Assembly (NCBI GenBank): GCA_017305715.1
Contig: JAFKKG010000009.1
Location: 62,001-126,000, forward strand
From: Hyphomicrobiales bacterium
GTDB lineage: Bacteria > Pseudomonadota > Alphaproteobacteria > Rhizobiales > Xanthobacteraceae
DNA: 64,000 nucleotides
Direction: 5' to 3'
A model generated the notes under the pieces. That model did not search any database. It was not told the DNA's origin and worked only from the letters and a program-made list of their open reading frames with translations. Positions 57,277-64,000 of the stretch are shown piece by piece (within the stretch, counting starts at the first letter, position 1; every line of letters starts with the position of its first letter). Made by a program: the position numbers and the translations under genes.

Positions 57277-58041
57277 TCAGCGCCCGCGCGAAACCCGCTC
57301 GATTTCGGCTTTGACGATCCGCTCCACCAGTCCCGGCAGGTTGTCATCGAGCCAGGATTTCAGCATCGGCCGCAGCATTTCCTTGACCAGATCTTCCAGC
57401 GTGCGCGCGTTGTTGCTGAGCACGGTGTTGGCCAGCGAATTGAACGCGGATTCGACCGCGGACACTGTCGTGCGTGACAATATCTGCTGCGCCGGAGGAA
57501 CGTCAGCGCTCTCGAACGGCGGCGGCTCATAGGCCGGCTGCCGATGCAGCGCCCTGGCGGCGGTGGTCTCGGTAAACTCGATGTCGTCCTGCGGCTCGAT
57601 CTTGTTGAACGAGGATATCCCCGGTGCCGGATCGCTCACGGCCATCTCATCGGTGAGCTCGAACACGTCGGCATCAGGCTGGGCTTCAGGCTGGGCCGGC
57701 CGGATATCGGCCTCGGGCGTTGCGGCGTCGAGGCTCGCCAGCATCGCGTCGATATCGTCCTGGTTATTGCTGGCGGCTGGCTCCGGCACGGGCGGTGGCG
57801 GCGCGGGCTTCGGCGCCGCGGCAGCAGGTTTCGGAGCGATCGCCGATGGCGGGATGTCCTTCATCTTGGCGGGCGGCGGCGCTGGCTCCGGCTTCGCCGG
57901 TGGCGGCGCGCTGGCGGCAGCGGGTTTTAGCTCGGCAGGCTTTGCGTCGGCAGGCTTGGCTTCGTCGTCGGCGATGATGCGACGGATCGACGCCAGAATC
58001 TCCTCCATCGAGGGCTCTTGGACCTTTGCAGGTTGCGTCAT
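57277..58041 (-). CDS. popZ: PopZ-like polar organising protein (DUF2497)
   Basis: A 254-aa protein. A short N-terminal helix (SMEEILASIRRIIADDEA) matches the region of Caulobacter PopZ that binds partner proteins. Then comes a long Pro/Ala/Lys-rich disordered linker (about 30-100), an acidic segment (about 100-165), and the conserved C-terminal oligomerisation helices TLEDLVKEMLRPMLKSWLDD and LPGLVERIVKAEIERVSRG. In Caulobacter, PopZ forms a polar hub that anchors the centromere. Adjacent to valS as in related species. Start is the ATG of MTQPAKV. Confidence 0.9.
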   Translation of the reverse strand: MTQPAKVQEPSMEEILASIRRIIADDEAKPADAKPAELKPAAASAPPPAKPEPAPPPAKMKDIPPSAIAPKPAAAAPKPAPPPPVPEPAASNNQDDIDAMLASLDAATPEADIRPAQPEAQPDADVFELTDEMAVSDPAPGISSFNKIEPQDDIEFTETTAARALHRQPAYEPPPFESADVPPAQQILSRTTVSAVESAFNSLANTVLSNNARTLEDLVKEMLRPMLKSWLDDNLPGLVERIVKAEIERVSRGR

Positions 58042-58337
58042 CTCCGACTCCACATCGAAACCATTTTATACCAAGCCCGTTGGGATTTGCCGGTTCCGGA
58101 TATGCTGGCCGGGATTTTCATCGCGCAAGCCAGACTTGTCCCCAGATCAAGCCCGCCCGATGCATCGCGCAGGTTTCCGCTCCCTCAAGGCAATCCGGCA
58201 CGCGGTCCATAGACTTGAAAAGCGGTGCGAATCGCCCTGCTGCCTCCAAGAAAAGTATGTCACGGCAACAAGTGATTGCAACAACGCACCCGGCATACTC
58301 CCGTCGGATGGTGACATCATCGTGGCAGAGCGAGGTT

Positions 58338-58406
58338 GTCATCCCAAGGGTTGCCCCTTGTCATCCCCGCATGACGCTCGTCATCCCCGGATGACGTTTG
58401 TCATCC
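58338..58406 (+). repeat. four GTCATCC repeats at about 20-base spacing
   Basis: GTCATCC begins at 58338, 58360, 58380 and 58400, a spacing of 22, 20 and 20 bases, close to two turns of DNA. Copies two and three pair with ATGACG behind them; CGTCATCCCCGGATGACG (58379-58396) is a perfect hairpin with a CC centre. Confidence 0.6.
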
Positions 58407-58417
58407 AAGGGTAATGT

Positions 58418-58437
58418 ATCCCGCACGCGTGCGGGAT
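58418..58437. repeat. 20-base perfect palindrome downstream of TolC-type gene
   Basis: ATCCCGCACGCGTGCGGGAT reads the same on both strands. It lies 10 bases past the stop of the TolC-type gene and may act as its transcription end, although no T-run follows. Confidence 0.6.
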
Positions 58438-58446
58438 GAGGCGATA

Positions 58447-59862
58447 TCAGCGGCCGTCGGGCGTGCGGACACCGATCCAGCTGTCGCGCACCTGATGATA
58501 ATGCACGCTGGGATCGTACGTCACGGTCGGCAGGTTGAGCACGGTCGGCGACAAACGGCCGACCTTGTCGAGCACGGAATAGGACGCGACGACGCGGTCG
58601 TGCTGGGCGGTGACGAGTGCCACTCGTGCGTTGACCAGCGCCTGCTGCGCGTTCAACACGTCGAGCGTGGTGCGCTGACCGGCCTTGGCTTCCTCGCGCA
58701 CGCCGTTGAGCGCGATTTCGGATGCCGACACCTGTGCCTGCGCCGACTGAACCTGCGCCTTGCCGGCGACCAATTGGCCCCAGGCCGTGACGACGTTGGC
58801 ACGGGTCTGATCGCGTTGCTGTTCGAGAACGAGGCGCTGGTTCGCCAACGTTTCCTTGGACTGGCGGATCAGCGAATATTCGGCGCCGCCCTGGTAGATC
58901 GGGACATTGAGCTGCGCGACGGCCGATGCACCGAATGAACTGTAAACCGTCATCTGCTGTTCATAAGCCTGCTGCACCGACGCCTGCAGGTTCAAACTCG
59001 GCAGCAGCGCACCCTCATTGACCTTGACCTGGAGATAACTGACGTCGATGCCGAACATCGCCGCGGTTACGTTCGGGTTTTGGATCAGGCCGAGTTCGAC
59101 GGCGCCGGGCAGCGTGCCCGGCAAGAAACGATCGACCGGCGAACCCGGAGCCAGCGCGACGGGCTCGTTGCCGATAATGCGGCGGAAATTCGAACGCGTG
59201 GTGGTGAGGTTCGATTCGGCGGTGAGTTGCTGGGTCTTGCCGGCCGCAAGCTGCGCTTCCGACTGGGCGACGTCGGTGCGCGTCACTTCGCCGACATTGA
59301 ACCGGTCCTTGGTCTGCTTCAGCGTCTGTTCGAGCACCCGAACGTTGCTCTTCTGCACCTCGACGATCGCGGCGTCGCGCAGATAATCCATATAAATGGT
59401 GGCCGCGTTCAACAGCACGGTCTGTTCGAGCACGCGCAAGGCTTCGCGTGCGGCGGAAACCTGGCTTTCGGCGGCCCGGGTCTTGTTGGCGGTCTGCTGG
59501 CCGTTGAACAGGTTCTGCGTGACGGTGGCGCCGACGCTGCGCGGCGCATTGGCGCCATGAATCCCGGTGCGCAGGATCGACTGCGGCAAACCGCCGGAGG
59601 TGCTGTGGACGTCGGTATATTGATAACCGGCGCTGGCGGTGACGGCGACCTTCGGACGATAGCCCGACAATGCCTGCGGCACGCCTTCGTCGGTGGAGCG
59701 CACAATCGCGCGCTGTGCATTGAGCTGCGGGTTATTCTGATAGGCGCGCACCAGCGCGGCCTCAATCGTATCGGCCAAAGCGGGCATCGGGCCCGCCAAG
59801 GCCAGCAGAAGGACCGAGGCCGCAGCCCCGGTGAAAGCCTTCACACCACGCATCCCTTGCAT
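58447..59862 (-). CDS. tolC: TolC family outer-membrane efflux protein
   Basis: A 471-aa outer-membrane channel. A signal peptide of about 30 residues (ending near PALAD) precedes DTIEAALVRAYQNNPQLNAQ, the standard TolC start. Two repeated helical hairpin halves follow, with TVTQNLFNGQQT and QLNVPIYQGGAEYSLIRQS as the paired strand regions. Type I secretion and multidrug efflux use such channels. No membrane-fusion or inner-membrane partner gene is nearby. Start is the ATG at 59862; the next Met is three codons later. Confidence 0.93.
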   Translation of the reverse strand: MQGMRGVKAFTGAAASVLLLALAGPMPALADTIEAALVRAYQNNPQLNAQRAIVRSTDEGVPQALSGYRPKVAVTASAGYQYTDVHSTSGGLPQSILRTGIHGANAPRSVGATVTQNLFNGQQTANKTRAAESQVSAAREALRVLEQTVLLNAATIYMDYLRDAAIVEVQKSNVRVLEQTLKQTKDRFNVGEVTRTDVAQSEAQLAAGKTQQLTAESNLTTTRSNFRRIIGNEPVALAPGSPVDRFLPGTLPGAVELGLIQNPNVTAAMFGIDVSYLQVKVNEGALLPSLNLQASVQQAYEQQMTVYSSFGASAVAQLNVPIYQGGAEYSLIRQSKETLANQRLVLEQQRDQTRANVVTAWGQLVAGKAQVQSAQAQVSASEIALNGVREEAKAGQRTTLDVLNAQQALVNARVALVTAQHDRVVASYSVLDKVGRLSPTVLNLPTVTYDPSVHYHQVRDSWIGVRTPDGR

Positions 59863-60076
59863 TCCGTTCGTTTTAGTTCGCCGGCCCAACACAGGAACCG
59901 GACGTCACTACAGTGTTAGTGAGTCCCGGCTCACCTTATGACGCAGCTAGGCTGGACGGAACCACCCCGCAAGCGAACCCGGTCGAAACTCTCGACATGG
60001 GGCAAACGGGCCACACTTCTGATTTCGAAACGGAATTCTGGCGGGGTTTTCAGGCTGATTTGGCGTGCTTGGGGCG

Positions 60077-60661
60077 CTAGAAAACGAACGCCGGGAGCCG
60101 TTCCATGCCTGGAAGCACCGGAGCAGCGGCGTCAAACAGCGCGCGGTTCCCGAAATCGCCGTGGGAACAGGTCACGATGGTCGCCCGTGGCGGCTGGGAC
60201 ATTGCAAAGATTCCGACCAGCCGGCCGCCATCGCGCAATTGCCGATAGAGCTTCTCGGGCACGATCTCGGTCGCACCGTTCAGGACGATGACGTCGAAGG
60301 GGGCGCCCGCCTGCTCGCCGTCGGCCGACGCGGCGGTGTGAACCTGCCCGGCGAATTTGGCGATGACTGCCGCCGTATAGCCGGTCGCGCAGCCCACCAC
60401 GAGAACCTGGTCGGTTTCCTTGATTTCCGCCGCCTGCAGCATCTTCGCCAGCACCGCCGGCTTGATCAGGAATCGGCTGGCCGAGCCATCTGCGCTGACG
60501 TCCAGATCGAGGTCGAGGTAGGCCAGCGCGCGCTTGTTCTCGGGAACGAACGTCTCGCGCGGCACCGCCAGCATGGCGTCAATGATGCGGATATCGGTGA
60601 CGTCGCTCGGACGCACCTGACCATCGACCATTTTCTGACGCGCGGTCGAAAACCCGGACAT
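60077..60661 (-). CDS. PCMT-like methyltransferase with apparent internal deletion
   Basis: A 194-aa relative of protein-L-isoaspartate O-methyltransferase. The N-terminus (ARQKMVDGQVRPSDVTD, PRETFVPENKRALAYLD) and SAM motif I (VLVVGCATGYTAAV) match the alphaproteobacterial family. Directly after the motif I helix (KFAGQV) the sequence jumps to ADGEQAGAPFDVIVLNGATE. The usual second strand, with its acidic ribose-binding residue, and the following helix are missing, about 25-30 residues. The reading frame is kept. It may be inactive. It is upstream of the TolC-type gene on the same strand. Confidence 0.82.
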   Translation of the reverse strand: MSGFSTARQKMVDGQVRPSDVTDIRIIDAMLAVPRETFVPENKRALAYLDLDLDVSADGSASRFLIKPAVLAKMLQAAEIKETDQVLVVGCATGYTAAVIAKFAGQVHTAASADGEQAGAPFDVIVLNGATEIVPEKLYRQLRDGGRLVGIFAMSQPPRATIVTCSHGDFGNRALFDAAAPVLPGMERLPAFVF

Positions 60662-60821
60662 AGGCGAAGACCCCTGGCTAAGATACGGAAAGCATGCGGC
60701 GTTGCCGCCGGAAAAGCTGGAACCGGGTCATCTTTGGTACAAGCTTTGGCAAAACGCAACACGCCGCGCGCGCCAGCCGGGCACGGCATCGGTGCGAAAG
60801 CGGGTCTATTCGATCGTGCAG

Positions 60822-61001
60822 CTATTCGATCGTAACGGCAAGCCGGCCGATCAGCTGCGCCACCTCGTCCAGATGCTCCAAATCATGCTCCTCAACGGCG
60901 CGCGCGAGCCGGAGCAGGCATTCGTCATCGCTCAAATTGGGAATATCATTCGGCACGATCGAAGGCACGGCTCTCATCAGGTCGGTGGCAGTGGCTGGCA
61001 T
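60822..61001 (-). CDS. small acidic hypothetical protein
   Basis: A possible 59-aa protein starting MPATATDLMRAVPS. A GGGAG element is 8 bases before the ATG. It is helical and acidic (LSDDECLLRLARAVEEHDLE, then HLDEVAQLIGRL), with no membrane segment. The composition looks like a real protein, but I recognise no family. Confidence 0.5.
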   Translation of the reverse strand: MPATATDLMRAVPSIVPNDIPNLSDDECLLRLARAVEEHDLEHLDEVAQLIGRLAVTIE

Positions 61002-61272
61002 CGAATCAGCTCCCGTAAAACCCGGCGGCTGCAAAATTCAGGGCCGATTGAGTCGAATTGGCGGCTTGCGCCATACCGCGCGGGGATGCCGGGATTGCGG
61101 GCGCGCGTTACCGGTTATTTCTGCCCAGCGGGCCGGAAACGGCGGCAAATCGTTGAGCCATCGAGGGTTTCCGGTCCGGTTCGCGATCGTGCCGGGGATC
61201 GATATTTGGTCCTTTGCAAGCCCGGAAGGCTTTGTTATACGCTCCCCGCTCGCGAACATTTGTTTCGCCTAT

Positions 61273-61347
61273 TCCTCGGTAGCTCAGCGGTAGAGCATTC
61301 GACTGTTAATCGAATGGTCGCTGGTTCGAATCCAGCCCGGGGAGCCA
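61273..61347 (+). tRNA. tRNA-Asn (anticodon GUU)
   Basis: 75 bases including encoded CCA. The acceptor TCCTCGG pairs with CCGGGGA; D arm GCTCAGCGGTAGAGC; anticodon arm TTCGA-CTGTTAA-TCGAA with anticodon GTT; T arm CTGG-TTCGAAT-CCAG; discriminator G. All stems pair. Confidence 0.97.
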
Positions 61348-61778
61348 GCAATTTTCAGCCCTCAGAACGACACTTCTGTTCGACGCTCGACGCTGAACCG
61401 TCGTGCGGTCGCCCGGCTTGGGTGCATTGCGCCGTCAACCGACGCGCTTCGACGGTGACGTGGGCGGGATTCGCCTGATCAATCGCATTGCGCATTAGCG
61501 CGCCGCCAGGACCCACTCTGAAAATCCGTCGAGCGCTGGGTGGTGGACCCTCTCGATCGCCGTCCGTTAGCTGGGCTTCAACTGGAAGCGGCCGCCGACA
61601 TCCCCAATGGGATCCGCGTCAACACCCTCGAAGCAGTGGAGAATTTGTCGCACCCCCTTCTGCAACTAATGGGTGCATAATGTTTCTGATTGTTTTTGTT
61701 TCATGTCTATATGTTTCTGAGAGTGATCCGTCGGCAAGTGGGGAGCAACGATTGTTGGGACGGCGAGAGGGAATCGGA
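61348..61778. other. intergenic between tRNA-Asn and methyltransferase gene
   Basis: About 430 bases. A frame at roughly 61540-61680 gives the protein-like PLDRRPLAGLQLEAAADI and continues NGIRVNTLEAVENLSH before a stop; it has no proper start and may be a gene remnant. The part from 61680 on is clearly richer in T. I see no repeat of the tRNA 3' end. Confidence 0.4.
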
Positions 61779-62600
61779 ATGGGCAGCGTGAAGGCCGTCG
61801 CCAAGCAACTCATCCGGCGGACAACCGGGCTGGAGATCGTAAATCCGAAGAAATATGACATCGTCGCAAAAGCGCGCCGCATGATAAAAATGGACGTGCC
61901 GAGCTATCCGATCATATCTTACGCGCGGCGCGACAGCTTCGAACTTGCCGAACAAGAGGCCGGGATTGGATACGTAGACCCCATCCTGGTCGAGGGTGAC
62001 AGATCAACAACACTCTCGCCAGATCTGACGTTGCTACCCGACTACTTCGGGGCGCAGATCGCCGCTTTCGCCATCGTGCTCAGTCAATTGTCAGGCCGGC
62101 CACTCACCGTGATGGATTTTGGCGGCGCGCATGGCGATCTTTGCCGCATCGTCACTTCAGCGCTGGGATTGCCTCAGAACGTTCTGAACTGGAACGTCGT
62201 CGAGACGGACGTTTATGTCGAGCACGCAAAGCGCAACCCGCAACCCGGCATCACGTTTCATCGAACGACGGAGACGTTGGCCAATATCGATATCGCCGTC
62301 TTCAGTGGCGTGATCCACCTGTTGAAGGATTGGCAAACTCACCTGCTCGATCCCAAGGTGTCGGAGGCGTCTTTCGTGCTGACGAGCAGAACCCCGATCG
62401 GGAAGATCGAGGTACCGTTCTTGCAGACCGTCGAATATTCGCACGGAAAGGTCCGTTACCCGGGCCGCATCATGGCGGAGAACGAAATCAGCGATGCGCT
62501 TTCGCGAACCCACAAGCGATTGATCGCATGGGACCTTGCGCACCACATGGTGAGCTTGGGCATCGTTGGAGCCCCTACTGTTCTTTGGCAGCGCCGTTGA
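61779..62600 (+). CDS. putative methyltransferase, TIGR04325-like
   Basis: A 273-aa protein with a SAM-dependent methyltransferase core. LTVMDFGGAHGDLCRIVTSA is motif I. It is followed by WNVVETDVYVEHAK (acidic residue after strand 2) and DIAVFSGVIHLLKDW (motif IV). The FVLTSRTPIGK segment is what I recall from the TIGR04325 group, found in polysaccharide or surface-modification clusters. Here it stands alone after tRNA-Asn. ATG at 61779 has a GAGAGG site; the upstream extension (MFLIVFVS...) looks non-coding. Confidence 0.75.
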   Translation: MGSVKAVAKQLIRRTTGLEIVNPKKYDIVAKARRMIKMDVPSYPIISYARRDSFELAEQEAGIGYVDPILVEGDRSTTLSPDLTLLPDYFGAQIAAFAIVLSQLSGRPLTVMDFGGAHGDLCRIVTSALGLPQNVLNWNVVETDVYVEHAKRNPQPGITFHRTTETLANIDIAVFSGVIHLLKDWQTHLLDPKVSEASFVLTSRTPIGKIEVPFLQTVEYSHGKVRYPGRIMAENEISDALSRTHKRLIAWDLAHHMVSLGIVGAPTVLWQRR

Positions 62601-62689
62601 AAGATCGCGGCGATCACGGCACACGATAGCGTCGACGGGAACGTGCAAGGTTACACCAGCGGGATAGGATCATCGGCCACCGGCTGCGC

Positions 62690-63175
62690 TCATCCCGCGG
62701 CGATGGCCCAGATGAACAGCGCACATGCCAGCGTGGATGAAACCGTGCGAACGTGATTCCACAGCGTCCAGTCGGACAAATAGCGCGCCCATAGCGATGC
62801 GGCCCCGGCGCTTGCCGGATCGACGGTGGCCAGCGCGTCGTTCAGGGGCACGTTGAAGACCGCCGTGCACACGAACATGCCGATCATATAGAGCACGCCG
62901 CCGGCCAGCATCGCGCCCGCTCCGGGCTCGCTCCAGCGCAAGGCGGCGGCAATCGCCAGCAGCAGGCTCGCCAGGGTGGTACCGAGGAATAACGGCATGA
63001 ACAGCGATTGCACGATCACGATGTTGATCGCGTTCATCGCCATGATGCCCGGCACCTGGCCGATGCGGCCGAGCGCGGTCATGATGAAGGCCGAAAACGC
63101 GAAATACAGCCCGGCCAGCAATCCGCAGCCGATCGCACAAAACCACAGCAATCCGGTGATGACCGATTGAAGCAT
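62690..63175 (-). CDS. DUF1772 (anthrone oxygenase-like) membrane protein
   Basis: A 161-aa membrane protein with four hydrophobic helices (about 5-30, 50-78, 85-105 and 140-160). It has the DUF1772 features AGLYFAFSAFIMTALGR, FNVPLNDALA and W...W...N-H-V-R-T near the end. The role in bacteria is unknown; fungal relatives oxidise anthrones. Divergent from the TetR gene, which probably controls it. Confidence 0.88.
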   Translation of the reverse strand: MLQSVITGLLWFCAIGCGLLAGLYFAFSAFIMTALGRIGQVPGIMAMNAINIVIVQSLFMPLFLGTTLASLLLAIAAALRWSEPGAGAMLAGGVLYMIGMFVCTAVFNVPLNDALATVDPASAGAASLWARYLSDWTLWNHVRTVSSTLACALFIWAIAAG

Positions 63176-63196
63176 CGGGAACCCCTTGCGCTAAAC

Positions 63197-63240
63197 ACGA
63201 GAATACCTCGTATTTGTAAAATGCGATAAACTCTCGTATT
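63197..63240. promoter_or_regulatory. putative TetR operators in divergent promoter
   Basis: Between the divergent DUF1772 and TetR genes, ACGAG-AATAC-CTCGT (63197-63211) and the nested AATAC-CTC-GTATT (63202-63214) are palindromes. CTCGTATT recurs 26 bases later (63233-63240). The arrangement fits binding of the TetR protein; this is inferred. Confidence 0.45.
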
Positions 63241-63270
63241 AAATTGGTCAAGGCGTTTTTGGAGCGGCGG

Positions 63271-63915
63271 ATGGCAGCGAAGCAGAAAACCGGAACGGAG
63301 AAGGCTCCAGCGCTGGCGCGGCTGGTTCCGACACAACAGCGCAGCCGCGAGCGGTTCGAGCGCATCCTTGGAACGGCGGCCGAAATCATGGCCGAGAAGG
63401 GCAGCGAGGCGTTCCGGATGAGCGACATCGTCGCGCGCACCGGCGTCGCCTTTGGCTCGCTCTATCAATATTTTCCGGACAAGACCGCGATCATCGGCAC
63501 GCTGGCGGAGCGCTACAATGCGGTCGGCCGCGAATGCGTCCGGCGCGATCTGGCCGCGGTGAAGACCGCGCGGGATCTGCATCCGGCGCTCTGCCGCATC
63601 GTCGACAGCTACTACCGGATGTTCAACGACGAACCGGTCATGCGCGACATCTGGCAGGCGACCCAGGCCGACCGGAGCCTGCAAAAACTCGATGAAGAGG
63701 ACGGCGCCTATCTCGCCGGCCTGCTCCACGAGGCGTTACGGCGAATTGCGCCGAATGCGCCCTCACCCGCGCTGGCGTCGTTCTCGCAACTGATCATGAC
63801 GCTGATCGCGGCCACCGTGCGCCACGCGATCGCGCTGGAGCCAAAGGAAGCCGCGCGAATGCTGGCGCTGTTCAAGCGGATGCTGCCGAAGAATCTGGCG
63901 GCGCTGGAGATTTGA
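63271..63915 (+). CDS. TetR family transcriptional regulator
   Basis: A 214-aa regulator. The DNA-binding domain has the TetR helix-turn-helix FRMSDIVARTGVAFGSLYQYFPDKTAII (about residues 45-72). The C-terminal ligand-binding region is all helical. The ATG has GGAGCGGCGG directly upstream; a TTG nine codons earlier is in frame but less likely. It probably represses the divergent DUF1772 gene and itself. Confidence 0.93.
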   Translation: MAAKQKTGTEKAPALARLVPTQQRSRERFERILGTAAEIMAEKGSEAFRMSDIVARTGVAFGSLYQYFPDKTAIIGTLAERYNAVGRECVRRDLAAVKTARDLHPALCRIVDSYYRMFNDEPVMRDIWQATQADRSLQKLDEEDGAYLAGLLHEALRRIAPNAPSPALASFSQLIMTLIAATVRHAIALEPKEAARMLALFKRMLPKNLAALEI

Positions 63916-64000
63916 TCCCCGGCGTGGGGTCGGCGATGCCCGGTCAGGTAGAGCAGTTCCTGCCGCGCTCAATTGGACAGTGACGCTGGCGTTCACGGAC

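Larger units (their letters stand above)
58042..58446. other. intergenic region with repeat array
   Basis: About 400 bases between popZ and the TolC-type gene. The left 250 bases show no gene. The right part carries the GTCATCC repeats and the 20-base palindrome annotated separately. A long plus-strand frame crossing the popZ gene here is a shadow. Confidence 0.5.

Noticed and set aside
61348-64000. Integrative element at tRNA-Asn
   Set aside because: No integrase gene and no direct repeat of the tRNA 3' end found within the window; kept only as a question in the findings.

Overview
The window is a stretch of GC-rich alphaproteobacterial chromosome, most probably Bradyrhizobium or a close relative (Nitrobacteraceae). 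Evidence: the gene order dusB-ntrB-ntrC-ntrY-ntrX-hfq-hflX with convergent mazG; an ispDF fusion; a popZ-type gene next to valS; PEP-CTERM proteins with the PEPSTWAMM tail; and intergenic palindromic repeats of the kind scattered through Bradyrhizobium genomes. There is no rRNA, CRISPR array, prophage or recognisable insertion sequence. Two tRNA genes are present, Ser(UGA) and Asn(GUU).

Layout. 1-2.7 kb: a MarR-headed operon on the minus strand (MarR, YecD-like isochorismatase-fold protein, small membrane protein, MFS transporter). 3-6.4 kb: a gene-poor region with two PEP-CTERM genes, tRNA-Ser and two very small membrane ORFs (32 and 29 codons). 6.4-15 kb: rlpA, a convergent epoxide-hydrolase-like gene, then a housekeeping operon (D,D-carboxypeptidase, tmk, holB, metG, TatD hydrolase, MBL hydrolase). 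15.2-15.9 kb: a third PEP-CTERM gene. 16-20.7 kb: a TRAP transporter (DctP plus fused DctQM) with an acyl-CoA synthetase.

21.2-28.9 kb: the most unusual locus. Four tightly overlapping plus-strand genes encode a zinc-ribbon/class III cyclase/ATPase/TPR protein (with a one-base frameshift), a divergent cytochrome P450, a four-helix membrane protein and a DyP-type peroxidase. I do not know a described system with this composition. 28.9-35.3 kb: enoyl-CoA hydratase, an outer-membrane protein, cobalt-type nitrile hydratase (alpha, beta, accessory) and a second TRAP transporter.

35.3-52.3 kb is core genome: queC, mazG, hflX, hfq, ntrXY, ntrCB, dusB, ispDF, pncC-type amidase, a ThDP enzyme, a COQ10/RatA-like protein, a P-loop kinase-like protein and lipA. 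52.4-64 kb: 3-methyladenine glycosylase, repeat-rich intergenic DNA, a VOC protein, valS, popZ, a TolC-type protein, a PCMT-like protein that appears to have lost part of its SAM-binding core, tRNA-Asn, a TIGR04325-like methyltransferase, and a divergent DUF1772/TetR pair.

Functions are read from the sequence and from memory of protein families. No database search was run.
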